Shown here: piece after piece, positions 53,754 to 61,992 of the stretch
Position numbering within the stretch: the stretch's first letter is position 1
Layout: the number at the start of each line of letters is the position of its first letter
DNA from: Frondihabitans australicus
Lineage (GTDB): Bacteria > Actinomycetota > Actinomycetes > Actinomycetales > Microbacteriaceae
Reading direction: 5' to 3'
NCBI RefSeq assembly: GCF_003634555.1
Contig: NZ_RBKS01000001.1
Span: forward strand, 62,001-126,000
Length of the DNA: 64,000 bases
Notes under the pieces: generated by a model
What the model was told of the DNA's origin: nothing
The model's database searches: none
Seen by the model: only the letters and a program-made list of their open reading frames with translations
Position numbers and translations under genes: made by a program

Positions 53754-55145
53754 TCAGCACTCGATCACGTTGACGGCGAGCCCGGCCTCCGAGGTCTCCT
53801 TGTACGACGACGCCATGTCGCGCCCGGTCTGCCGCATCGTCTCGACCACGGTGTCGAGGCTGACGAAGTGCGAGCCGTCGCCGAGCAGCGCCAGCCGCGT
53901 GGCGGCGACCGCCGTGCCGGCCGCGATCGCGTTCCGCTCGATGCACGGCACCTGGACGAAGCCGCCGACCGGGTCGCAGGTGAGTCCGAGGTGGTGCTCC
54001 ATCGCGATCTCGGCCGCGTTCTCGACCTGGCGAGGGGTTCCGCCCAGGATCGCGGTGAGTCCCGCCGCGGCCATCGACGATGCCGAGCCGACCTCGCCCT
54101 GGCACCCCGCCTCGGCTCCTGAGATCGACGCGTTGCGCTTGTAGAGCGAGCCGACGACGGCGCTCGTGAGCAGGTAGTCGCGGACGACCCTCGCACGCGG
54201 CACCCCGGCGAACTCGATCGCGTAGCGGCCGACGGCGGGGATGATGCCGGCCGCGCCGTTCGTCGGGGCCGTGACGACGCGACCGCCGCCCGCGTTCTCC
54301 TCGTTCACCGCGAGGGCGAACGCCTGGAGCCACTGGGCCGGGGCATCGGGCAGCGCGGGTTCGGCCCGCAGAGCTGCCGCGACCGAGGCGGCGCGGCGCG
54401 GCACCTTCATCCAGCCGGGCAGCACGCCGGTGGCTGACAGCCCGGCGTCGATGCACCCCTCCATCGCGCGCCAGCGCTGCTCGAGCCCGGCGGCGACGGC
54501 GTCCGACCCGTGCAGCGCGCACTCGTTCGCCCAGGCGATCTCGGCGATCGACTCGCCGCGCGCCGCGCAGAGCGCGAGCAGCTCGGCGGCGGTCGCGAAG
54601 CCGAGCGGCGCCTCCTGGGCGGGCAGCGCTCGGTCGTCGTCGCCCTCGCGCACCACGAAGCCGCCGCCGACCGAGAAGTACGTCTCGCGGGCGAGCACCC
54701 GGCCCGACTCGTCGACGGCCGACAGCTGCAGCGCGTTCGGGTGCTGCGGAAGGCGCGTCAGCGGGGCGAGGGTGAGGTCGTCGTCGCCCCAGGCGAGAGG
54801 GTGCGCGCCGAGGAGGCTCACCGATCCTGCACCCTGGGCTCTGGCGAGAGCACCGCGGACCTCGTCGGGGTCGCACGTCTCGGGCGCGAGGCCCTGCAGC
54901 CCCGCGATCACGGCGTCGGGCGTGCCGTGCCCGAGGCCGGTCGCCGCGAGCGATCCGAACAGCGTGACCGTCACTCGACCCACTGCCTCCAGGCCGCAGG
55001 ATCGGCCCACGCCCTCGGCGAAGAGCCTCGCCGCGCGCATCGGCCCGACCGTGTGAGACGACGACGGCCCCACCCCCACCGAGAACAGGTCGAGGGCGGA
55101 GACGTAGTCGGTGGTGCGGGTGGCGACGCTGCCGGTGGTGCTCAT
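53754..55145 (-). CDS. sdaA: L-serine dehydratase, single-chain iron-sulfur type
   Basis: A 463-residue L-serine ammonia-lyase with fused beta and alpha domains. SALDLFSVGVGPSSSHTVGPMRAA opens the beta domain; the alpha domain holds ANECALHG, ITGAPTNG-type APTNGAAGIIPAVG, and the Cys in GCQGEVGSASS, LTCDPVGG and VPCIERN that ligate the 4Fe-4S cluster, with the conserved C terminus MASSYKETSEAGLAVNVIEC; the terminal Cys acts as the tail ligand. It converts serine to pyruvate and ammonia. It follows the third monooxygenase by 69 bases on the same strand, suggesting co-transcription. Confidence 0.88.
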   Translation of the reverse strand: MSTTGSVATRTTDYVSALDLFSVGVGPSSSHTVGPMRAARLFAEGVGRSCGLEAVGRVTVTLFGSLAATGLGHGTPDAVIAGLQGLAPETCDPDEVRGALARAQGAGSVSLLGAHPLAWGDDDLTLAPLTRLPQHPNALQLSAVDESGRVLARETYFSVGGGFVVREGDDDRALPAQEAPLGFATAAELLALCAARGESIAEIAWANECALHGSDAVAAGLEQRWRAMEGCIDAGLSATGVLPGWMKVPRRAASVAAALRAEPALPDAPAQWLQAFALAVNEENAGGGRVVTAPTNGAAGIIPAVGRYAIEFAGVPRARVVRDYLLTSAVVGSLYKRNASISGAEAGCQGEVGSASSMAAAGLTAILGGTPRQVENAAEIAMEHHLGLTCDPVGGFVQVPCIERNAIAAGTAVAATRLALLGDGSHFVSLDTVVETMRQTGRDMASSYKETSEAGLAVNVIEC

Positions 55146-55214
55146 GCTCTCGACGGTACGCCTGTCCGGCCGGGGCACAGCACACACCCGGCCGGACAGG
55201 ATTCTTGTGCGCCC

Positions 55215-56519
55215 CTAGAAGGCCAGGAGGTTCTCGCGGAAGGTGTCGTGCTCGTAGCCGTCGCGGATGAGCCCGCGGCGACGGAGCACCGGCGCGAGGC
55301 CGTCGCACACCTCGGTGAGGTTCTTGCGGGTGACGGGCAGGCCGATGAGGAACCCGTCGCCGCCGGCCTCCTGCACGGCCTCGTCCATCTGCGCCGCGAC
55401 GGTCTCGGGCGACCCGACGAGGCGCACCGAACCGGTCGTGTCGCGCTGTGCGGGAAGGGCCTCGCGCAGGGTCTTGCCGTCGGCCTTGGCGAGGAAGGCC
55501 TCGATCACCGACTGGTGGCCGTTGCTCTTGCCCTTCAGCTCCTGCGGCAGCGGCTCGTCGAGGTCGAACTTCGCGAAGTCGAAGCCGGAGGTGTACGAGA
55601 GGTTCGCCAGCTGGGCGTCGATCGAGTCCTTGGTGGCGGCCAGCATGCGCTCGTTCTTCTCCTCGGCCTCGCGGTCGGTGTCGCCGAGCACCGGCTGCAC
55701 GAGGAAGAGCACCTTGAGGTCGTCGGGGTTGCGGCCGAAGCCCGCGGCCCGGCGGCGGATGTCGTCGCGGTACTCCTTCATGGCGGCGACGCCGGGCGCC
55801 GACGCGATGAGCGTGTCGGCGTTCTTCGCGCCGAGGTCGCGGCCCTTCGGCGACCCGCCGGCCTGGCAGAGCACTGGGTGGTGCTGCGGCGACGGCACCG
55901 TGTTGAGCGGTCCGCGCGTCCTGTAGAACTGTCCCTCGAAGTCGACGTGGCGTACCTTCTCGTGGTCGGCGAAGACGCCGGTGGCCTCGTCGAGCACGAG
56001 CGCGTCGGCGTCCCACGACGACCAGAGCGCCTTGACCGCCTGCACCCACTCGTCCGCCATCTCGTAGCGGAGGTCGTGCTCGAAGTGCTGCTCGTAGCCG
56101 TAGTTCTGGGCGGCGGCGTGAGGCGACGCGGTCACGAGGTTCATGCCGACGCGGCCGTGCGAGAGGTGGTCGAGGGTGTTCATGAGTCGCGCCGCGAGGA
56201 ACGGCGGGTAGAACGGCGTGGCGGCGGTGGCGATGATGCCGAGGTGCTTCGTGGCCGCGGCCAGCAGGGGCACGAGGGGCATCGGATCCTGCCGGATGAT
56301 GGCCGTGCGCAGCGAGTACTCGAACGACGAGCCGAAGACGTCAGGAAGCACCGAGGAGTCCTCGAGCATCATGTAGTCGAACCCGGCGCGCTCGAGGCTC
56401 GTCGCGGCGTCGATGAACAGCTGCGGGTTGGCGACGTCGCGACCGACGTTGCCCGACCACTGCTCATTCCAGCCGTAGGCGCCGAAACCGTAGCCGAGGA
56501 ACCAGCCCAAGTGGAACAT
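55215..56519 (-). CDS. Flavin-dependent monooxygenase, NtaA/SnaA/DszA group (third, divergent)
   Basis: A 434-residue protein of the same group as the two at 50-52 kb. It keeps MFHLGWFLGYGFGAYGW, ERAGFDYMMLEDSS, FYPPFLAARLMNTLDHLSHGRVGMNLVTASP and FYRTRGPLNTVPSPQ but is clearly more distant. It may act on a different intermediate or on a related compound. The gene is divergent from the GntR regulator at 56754, and their gap carries GTTAC boxes shared with the importer operon. L-serine dehydratase follows it. Confidence 0.87.
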   Translation of the reverse strand: MFHLGWFLGYGFGAYGWNEQWSGNVGRDVANPQLFIDAATSLERAGFDYMMLEDSSVLPDVFGSSFEYSLRTAIIRQDPMPLVPLLAAATKHLGIIATAATPFYPPFLAARLMNTLDHLSHGRVGMNLVTASPHAAAQNYGYEQHFEHDLRYEMADEWVQAVKALWSSWDADALVLDEATGVFADHEKVRHVDFEGQFYRTRGPLNTVPSPQHHPVLCQAGGSPKGRDLGAKNADTLIASAPGVAAMKEYRDDIRRRAAGFGRNPDDLKVLFLVQPVLGDTDREAEEKNERMLAATKDSIDAQLANLSYTSGFDFAKFDLDEPLPQELKGKSNGHQSVIEAFLAKADGKTLREALPAQRDTTGSVRLVGSPETVAAQMDEAVQEAGGDGFLIGLPVTRKNLTEVCDGLAPVLRRRGLIRDGYEHDTFRENLLAF

Positions 56520-56562
56520 GCATCATCCAATCTCTGTGATGCCTCCACTGTGGAGGGCGCTC

Positions 56563-56688
56563 GTTACAGCCGGAGCGCGGTCAGGTAACCGCTGATTGCG
56601 CGACCGAAGCCGCTGTTCGCGCGCCCGATGTTGCAGGCTTGTAAAAGGATTCCGCGACCCCTCAGAATCCGCTGGGAGCGCTGTTACC
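56563..56688. promoter_or_regulatory. GTTAC-box region between the third monooxygenase and the GntR gene
   Basis: GTTACAG (56563-56569) and CAGGTAAC (56582-56589) form an imperfect inverted pair 44-70 bases before the monooxygenase start; GTTACC recurs at 56683-56688, 66 bases before the GntR start. GTTACAG and the complement of CAGGTAAC both occur at 44259 and 44282, ahead of the importer operon. These are candidate sites for the adjacent GntR protein. Confidence 0.6.
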
Positions 56689-56753
56689 ATCGGCTCACCA
56701 CTCGAAGCCGCCTGGTCTGAGGGGGGCAGGCGCGGAAGGATCCGGAGCCTGCC

Positions 56754-57542
56754 ATGACGATCGCACCGCAAGACCACCCTCGCTTCGCCTCGCACCGCGG
56801 GGTCGACGAGCAGCCCGTGACGACGGAGCACCCGCGCGCGAAAGGCGGCACCGCCCGTGGCCGCCAGATCTCCGCTCGCCGGGTGCGCGACCTCATCACG
56901 GCCTCGATCCGGGCCGGCCTCATCGACGCGGACGACCCCCTGGCCGAGGAAGACCTCATGGTCGTCTTCGACACCAGCCGCGGCTCGGTGCGCGCCGCCC
57001 TCACGCAGCTGAGCGAGATCGGCTTCGTCGAGCGGAAGCGCCGGGTCGGCACGACGGTCAACCGCATCGGCATCAGCATGCCCCTCACCGACATCCAGGC
57101 CGTCCACGACGAGGTCTTCATCGACATCATCGAAGACCGGGTGGTGACGAGCTTCCCGCTGGTGCGCGAGCGGCTCCAGATCGACGAGCCCGAGGTGCGC
57201 ATGGTCGAGAACACCTTCACCGCCGACGACGAGGTGATCGGCCTCCGCTCGGCCTACTACTCGCGGCGGTTCTCGCAGGATCCCCGGGTCGTCCCCACGA
57301 CCAGCCCCATGTCCGAGACGATCCGCGTGTTCTTCGGCGCCGACCCGGGCCAGGTCACCGTGTCGATGGGCAGCGACGCGGCCGACGCGCACACCGCCCG
57401 CGTGCTCGGCGTCGCCGAGGGTCACCCGCTCATCGTGCGCGAGATGACCTACTACTCCTCCGACGGCCAGCCGCTGCAGACGGTGTTCGACCGGTTCCGC
57501 GGCGACCGCGTGAGGCTCGAAGCGGTCACGAGCGTCGTCTGA
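56754..57542 (+). CDS. GntR-family regulator with UTRA domain
   Basis: A 262-residue regulator. After a 35-residue polar N terminus, residues about 40-104 form the GntR winged helix (RDLITASIRAGLID, then TSRGSVRAALTQLSEIGFVERKRRVGTTV); residues about 115-258 fit the UTRA ligand-binding domain (VVTSFPLVRERLQI, then LGVAEGHPLIVREMTYYSSDG, then FDRFRGDR). HutC-type members respond to the small-molecule substrate of the genes they control. Its position and the shared GTTAC boxes make it the likely controller of the whole monooxygenase module. Confidence 0.85.
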   Translation: MTIAPQDHPRFASHRGVDEQPVTTEHPRAKGGTARGRQISARRVRDLITASIRAGLIDADDPLAEEDLMVVFDTSRGSVRAALTQLSEIGFVERKRRVGTTVNRIGISMPLTDIQAVHDEVFIDIIEDRVVTSFPLVRERLQIDEPEVRMVENTFTADDEVIGLRSAYYSRRFSQDPRVVPTTSPMSETIRVFFGADPGQVTVSMGSDAADAHTARVLGVAEGHPLIVREMTYYSSDGQPLQTVFDRFRGDRVRLEAVTSVV

Positions 57543-57545
57543 AGG

Positions 57546-58415
57546 TCAGCGGGCGAGGAGCGCGGCGAGCTCCACGGGGGTGATCGCCGGATCCTGCGCC
57601 ATGGGCACGCCGTCGAGCTCGGTGACGGCCGCGATCTGCCGGCCGCTCGACGACAGCCAGACGGCCGAGGCGCCCTGCAGTTCGGCCAGAGTCATCGAGC
57701 GGTACTCGACCTTCGCGCCGCGCGCCTCGACGTCGGCGAAGAACGCGCCCTGCGTCGTGCCCTTGAGCACGCCCAGCTCGACCGGGGTCGTGACGTAGAC
57801 GCCGTCGATCAGGGCGATGACGTTCGAGTTCGGCCCTTCGAGCACGATGCCGTCGGTCGAGACGAACACGACGTCGTCCGCGCCCCGCCGCGCCGCCTCG
57901 CGGAGGGCCGCCATGTTGATCGCGTACGAGAGCGTCTTGGCGCCCTGGAGAAGCCACGGCGACGTGTCGGCCACGTCGCTGCGGTAGCCGCGGTCGAGCG
58001 TGACGACCCGGATGCCGCCCTCGCGAGCGGCCCGGTACGACGGCGACGCGAACACGTGCACCCAGCCCGTCGGCACTCCGGTGCCCTCGACCCCGCGCGT
58101 GAAGATCACCTTGGCGAGCAGCTCGGTCTCCGGCTCGTCGGCCAGGTCGGCAGCGCGCAGGATCGCCGATCGCCACACGTCGAGATCGGGCGCCGGCAGG
58201 TCGAGCATGCGCGCCGATCGGGCGAAGCGCTCCAGGTGGGGTTCGAGCGCCTGCGCTCGCCCGCCCACGATCCCGACGCTCTCGAAGATCCCGTCGCCGC
58301 GGGTGGCGGACAGGTCGGCGACCGAGACGTGGGGCTTCGCGGGATCGACCTGGTCGACCGAGACGACGGCGCCCGTGGCGTCGTGGGTGAGCAGGAGGAG
58401 CACCGGTGCAGTCAT
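57546..58415 (-). CDS. Class IV aminotransferase (PabC/DAAT-like)
   Basis: A 289-residue fold-type IV PLP enzyme. VADLSATRGDGIFESV near residues 32-47, the PLP lysine Lys160 in LLQGAKTLSYAINM, and VLEGPNSNVIAL are in the order of 4-amino-4-deoxychorismate lyase and branched-chain or D-amino-acid aminotransferases. PabC is favoured because no transporter or amino acid genes are near, but this is not decisive. The stop is 3 bases from the GntR stop, convergent. Confidence 0.8.
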   Translation of the reverse strand: MTAPVLLLLTHDATGAVVSVDQVDPAKPHVSVADLSATRGDGIFESVGIVGGRAQALEPHLERFARSARMLDLPAPDLDVWRSAILRAADLADEPETELLAKVIFTRGVEGTGVPTGWVHVFASPSYRAAREGGIRVVTLDRGYRSDVADTSPWLLQGAKTLSYAINMAALREAARRGADDVVFVSTDGIVLEGPNSNVIALIDGVYVTTPVELGVLKGTTQGAFFADVEARGAKVEYRSMTLAELQGASAVWLSSSGRQIAAVTELDGVPMAQDPAITPVELAALLAR

Positions 58416-58445
58416 GTGTCCGACCGTACCGCTACGGTGGTCGGC

Positions 58446-59117
58446 ATGGCTGGCAGAGCATCGCGCGGAACGGGTGTCCAGGCACCGAGACTCGACGACG
58501 TCGATCCGCAGGGCCTCCGCGCGGTCGACGCCGCAGGGCTGGGCGAACGCGAGACGCACGACGGCGAGCTGTTCGACGGCGGCGACGTCTCGGGCGCCGA
58601 CCTCCAGGGCTCGACGTTCACGGAGTGCCGGTTCGACGGCGTCACCCTCGGCGGCGCGCTGCTGCGCGGCAGCCGCTTCGTCGACACGGTGCTCGCCGAC
58701 CCGTTCGCGCCCGAGCTCAGCGCGGCGCGCACCACCTGGAAGCGCGTGCGCGTCGACCGCCCGCGCTGGGGGAGCGCCGAGCTCTTCGACGCCGAGTTCG
58801 AGGGCGCGCTGATCCAGGGCGGCAAGATCGACTACCTCAACCTGCGCCAGTCGCAGCTGACCGACGTCGTCATCGAGGGCTGCTCCATCGGCGAGCTCGA
58901 CCTCGGCGGCGTCACGGCCACGCGGGTCGCCCTCCGCGACTGCCGCCTCGGCACCCTCGACCTCACCCGCGCGACGCTGTCGTCGTTCGACCTGCGCGGC
59001 GCCACGTTCGACCGTCTCGACGGCGTCGACGGGCTCCGCGGCGCGGTCGTCGACGAGTACCAGCTGGCGCTCCTGGCACCGCTGCTGGCGGCGCAATCGG
59101 GGCTCGTGGTGGCCTAG
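58446..59117 (+). CDS. Pentapeptide-repeat protein
   Basis: A 223-residue protein with A(D/N)LxG-type pentapeptides: GADLQGSTFTECRFDGVTLGGALLRGSRF at residues about 49-77 and a second block at about 130-195 (LNLRQSQLTDVVIEG, then DLRGATF), which should form a right-handed quadrilateral helix. Between the blocks a Trp/Arg-rich insert breaks the repeat. Some family members mimic DNA and protect gyrase; no such role can be read here. ATG 58446 is divergent from the aminotransferase start by 30 bases. Confidence 0.75.
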   Translation: MAGRASRGTGVQAPRLDDVDPQGLRAVDAAGLGERETHDGELFDGGDVSGADLQGSTFTECRFDGVTLGGALLRGSRFVDTVLADPFAPELSAARTTWKRVRVDRPRWGSAELFDAEFEGALIQGGKIDYLNLRQSQLTDVVIEGCSIGELDLGGVTATRVALRDCRLGTLDLTRATLSSFDLRGATFDRLDGVDGLRGAVVDEYQLALLAPLLAAQSGLVVA

Positions 59118-59249
59118 AGCCCGCGTCGAGGCCGAGCGATCCCCGATCCTGCGCCCCTGTCACGCTTCGGCCGGCGGCGCAATGTCATGTGCCGAAACGC
59201 GTAAGCAATCCGAAACAAAGCGGTGATAGCGTCGCCTGCAAGCAACGCG

Positions 59250-59386
59250 CTCCGGGGTCAGTGAAAATCTGTACCGGCGGTATAGTCCGCGACCCGCTCG
59301 CTTCCTGCAGAGGCCGATCTCTGAAAGGGGCGGGCGGCTGAACTGGTGCAATTCCAGTGCCGACGGTGAAAGTCCGGATACGAGGC
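59250..59386 (+). ncRNA. FMN riboswitch (RFN element)
   Basis: The conserved parts are in order: CTCCGGGGTCAGTGAAAATC, ACCGGCGGTATAGTCCGCGA, a variable stem, ACTGGTGCAATTCCAGTGCC and GACGGTGAAAGTCCGGATAC. These match the RFN consensus of flavin-sensing leaders. It lies about 100 bases before ribE, and the segment from about 59387 to 59485, containing a GC-rich stem and the GGAGAAGAG Shine-Dalgarno, is the expression platform. FMN binding is expected to shut down expression of the rib operon. Confidence 0.92.
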
Positions 59387-59489
59387 AGCGCGCGTGCTCG
59401 CGAGCCGGTGCGCCCGAAAGCAGGGGCCGGCTCCCGAGCGGCGACGACGAGTCGACCTTCCCCGGAGCACACCACAGACCGGAGAAGAG

Positions 59490-60146
59490 ATGTTCACGGG
59501 AATCATCGAAGAGCGCGGCGTCGTCACGCGAGTCGACGACGTCGGGGACTCGGTGCGACTCACCGTCCGCGGCCCGAAGGTCGTCGACGACGTCCACCAC
59601 GGCGACTCGATCGCCGTGAGCGGAGTCTGCCTCACCGTCGTCGAGTCCACGGCCGACTCGTTCACGGCCGACGTGATGAAGCAGACCCTCGTGATGTCGA
59701 CCCACGGCGACCTCGCCGAGGGCTCCCCGGTCAACCTCGAGCGTGCCGCCCGCGTCGGCGACCGGCTCGGCGGCCACATCGTGCAGGGCCACGTCGACGG
59801 CACGGCGACCCTCGTCGAGGTGCACCCCGGAGAGGCCTGGCGCCGCCTCCGCTTCTCCCTCAGCGACGAGCTCGCGCCCCTCCTCGTCGACAAGGGGTCG
59901 ATCACCCTCGAGGGCGTCAGCCTGACCGTGAGCGACATCTCCGAGGCAGGAGCAGCGGACGGCTGGTTCGAGGTGAACCTCATCCCCGAGACCCTCGCCG
60001 CCACCACCCTCGGCGAGAAGCAGGTCGGCGACCGCGTGAACGTCGAGACCGACGTGCTGGCCCGACACGTGCGCCGCATGCTCCGGATCGACGAGGTCGC
60101 CACGGCCGCGCTCGACGCCAGCCCCGTCGCGACGGTGGGTCTCTGA
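59490..60146 (+). CDS. ribE: Riboflavin synthase alpha chain
   Basis: A 218-residue protein of two lumazine-binding domains: MFTGIIEERG, SGVCLTVVES in the first (near residue 50) and EGVSLTVSDIS with FEVNLIPETLAATTLG in the second. It dismutates two molecules of 6,7-dimethyl-8-ribityllumazine to riboflavin and a pyrimidine. First gene after the riboswitch, with GGAGAAGAG just before ATG 59490; its stop overlaps the next start (TGATG). Confidence 0.93.
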   Translation: MFTGIIEERGVVTRVDDVGDSVRLTVRGPKVVDDVHHGDSIAVSGVCLTVVESTADSFTADVMKQTLVMSTHGDLAEGSPVNLERAARVGDRLGGHIVQGHVDGTATLVEVHPGEAWRRLRFSLSDELAPLLVDKGSITLEGVSLTVSDISEAGAADGWFEVNLIPETLAATTLGEKQVGDRVNVETDVLARHVRRMLRIDEVATAALDASPVATVGL

Positions 60147-60823
60147 TGCCGACGACCGCGCAGGGCCCTGCCGCGCACAACACGATCGAGTCGGCCCTCG
60201 AGCACCTTCGTCTCGGTCGCCCCGTGATCGTCGCCGACGACGAGAACCGCGAGAACGAGGGCGACATCGTCCTCTCCGCCGAGCTCGCCACGCAGGAGTG
60301 GATGGCGTGGCTCGTGCGCTGGTCGTCCGGCTTCGTCTGCGCGCCGATGACCGCCGAGATCGCCGACCGGCTGGACCTCCCGCCGATGGTCGCGCGCAAC
60401 GAGGACGCCCGGGGAACGGCCTACACGATCAGCGTCGACGCGGCCCGCGGGGTGACCACGGGCATCAGCGCGCACGATCGCGCGCACACGCTGAACGTCC
60501 TCGCCTCGGCGGACAGCGTGCGCGGCGACCTGCACCGGCCCGGCCACATCCTGCCGCTTCGCGCGCTGCCCGGCGGCGTGCGCGTCCGCTCCGGCCACAC
60601 CGAAGCGTCGGTCGACCTGATGATCGCCGCGGGCCTCCGCCCTGTCGCGGCGATCAGCGAGATCGTCGCCGACGACGCGGCCGGCGACATGATGCGCCTG
60701 CCCGAGCTGATCGAGTTCGGCGCGCGCGAGGGCGTTCCGGTCATCACGATCGCCCGGCTGATCGCATGGCTCGATCAGCAGGATCTCCACGCAGTCACCA
60801 CCACAGAAGGAGTCACCGCATGA
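60146..60823 (+). CDS. ribB: 3,4-dihydroxy-2-butanone-4-phosphate synthase, stand-alone
   Basis: A 225-residue RibB domain: DDENRENEGD at residues 31-40 holds the metal-binding and catalytic Glu/Asp, with SGFVCAPM, GTAYTISVDA, RPGHILPLRA and RSGHTEASVDL in the expected order. It makes the four-carbon unit from ribulose 5-phosphate. Actinobacteria usually carry a RibBA fusion with GTP cyclohydrolase II; here the protein ends after the RibB domain. Its start overlaps the ribE stop, and its stop overlaps the ribH start. Confidence 0.92.
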   Translation: MPTTAQGPAAHNTIESALEHLRLGRPVIVADDENRENEGDIVLSAELATQEWMAWLVRWSSGFVCAPMTAEIADRLDLPPMVARNEDARGTAYTISVDAARGVTTGISAHDRAHTLNVLASADSVRGDLHRPGHILPLRALPGGVRVRSGHTEASVDLMIAAGLRPVAAISEIVADDAAGDMMRLPELIEFGAREGVPVITIARLIAWLDQQDLHAVTTTEGVTA

Positions 60824-61308
60824 GCGGCGAGGGAGCACCCCAGGCCCAGGACATCGACGGCACCGGAGTCCGCGTGACGATCGTCGCCGGAACCTGGCAC
60901 GACGTCATCACCGACGGCCTCATCGCAGGAGCCCAGCGCGCCCTCGACACGATGAACGCCACGACGACACTGGTGCGCGTGCCCGGCAGCTTCGAACTGC
61001 CGCTGGTCGCGAAGGCCGCGCTCGAGAACGGCGCCGACGCGGTGGTCGCCCTCGGCGTCATCATCCGCGGCGGCACGCCGCACTTCGAGTACGTGAGCGA
61101 CGCGGCGACCTCGGGGCTCACCCGGGTCGCGCTCGACACCGGCAAGCCGGTCGGCTTCGGCCTGCTCACCCTGGACGACGAGCAGCAGGGCCTCGACCGC
61201 GCGGGCCTGCCCGACTCCAAGGAGGACAAGGGCGCCGAGGCGGCGGCGGCGGCCGTCGAGACGGTCCTCACGCTCCGGAAGCTGACCTCTCCAGCTCTCG
61301 CGAACTAG
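60820..61308 (+). CDS. ribH: 6,7-dimethyl-8-ribityllumazine synthase
   Basis: A 162-residue lumazine synthase. VRVTIVAGTWHDVITDGLIAGAQ, the phosphate-binding VPGSFELPLVAK, and GVIIRGGTPHFEYVSDAATSGL with the catalytic His are all present, with the C-terminal KGAEAAAAAVE helix. It condenses the RibB product with the ribityl-uracil intermediate, usually as an icosahedral shell. AGAAGGAG precedes the ATG, which overlaps the ribB stop (ATGA). It closes the operon. Confidence 0.93.
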   Translation: MSGEGAPQAQDIDGTGVRVTIVAGTWHDVITDGLIAGAQRALDTMNATTTLVRVPGSFELPLVAKAALENGADAVVALGVIIRGGTPHFEYVSDAATSGLTRVALDTGKPVGFGLLTLDDEQQGLDRAGLPDSKEDKGAEAAAAAVETVLTLRKLTSPALAN

Positions 61309-61344
61309 TCGCGGCGGCGCTGTCGGCGCGTCGAGGCGCTGCCC

Positions 61345-61911
61345 TCAGTCTTTTCCGACGATGCGGGCGGTCGCCTCGCGGACGACCTCGGCTCGCCGAG
61401 CGGTGTCCTCGTCGCTGTGCGCGCTCTGCCACTGCGGCGTGACGAACCACGACAGCACGAGGCCGAACACGATCGTGCCGAGCTCGTCGGGGCGCCAGTC
61501 GAGCGAGATGTCGCCGGCCTCCTGCGCCGCGAGCATGGCCGAGCGACGGCCCTCGAGCTCCTCGTGGTTCACGATGCCGGGCGCGACATACGTCACACCC
61601 TCGATCTGACCCCAGAGCAGCATCCGGGCGTCGTCGATGTGCTCGGCGAAGTGCACGTACAGCCTCGATGCCCAGCCGGGCATGTCGTGCGCGTCGAACG
61701 GCACGGCCGAGACCCAGCGGTCGACGCTGGCGCCGAGCGCGGTGTCGAAGAGTTCGCGCTTCGTGCGGAAGTGCGCGTAGAGGCGTTCCTTGCTCGCCTC
61801 CGCCTCCCGGGCGATGGTGTCGATGCGTGCGCCGGCGAGGCCTCTCTCGGCGAATTCGACCTGTGCTGCGGCGAGGATGCGGTCTCGAGGGGGTGTGTCC
61901 CGGCGTGCCAT
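61345..61911 (-). CDS. TetR-family regulator
   Basis: A 188-residue repressor: DRILAAAQVEFAERGLAGARIDTIAREAEASKERLYAHFRTKRELFDT at residues about 9-56 contains the TetR helix-turn-helix. The C-terminal helices form a ligand pocket whose effector is unknown. It converges on the rib operon. The ATG at 61911 is chosen; an upstream Met at 61938 is also possible. No adjacent effector gene suggests the target. Confidence 0.8.
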   Translation of the reverse strand: MARRDTPPRDRILAAAQVEFAERGLAGARIDTIAREAEASKERLYAHFRTKRELFDTALGASVDRWVSAVPFDAHDMPGWASRLYVHFAEHIDDARMLLWGQIEGVTYVAPGIVNHEELEGRRSAMLAAQEAGDISLDWRPDELGTIVFGLVLSWFVTPQWQSAHSDEDTARRAEVVREATARIVGKD

Positions 61912-61992
61912 GAGATGAGTGTATGGGCTACGGGGCATCTCCGAAACAGGCGGTTCGGTGGGTGAACGCGAGGTGACTCGGCTCCTGCGCCC

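Noticed and set aside
59117-59249. A promoter for the rib operon
   Set aside because: GATAGC near 59226 could be a -10, but no convincing -35 is spaced correctly, so I did not call it.
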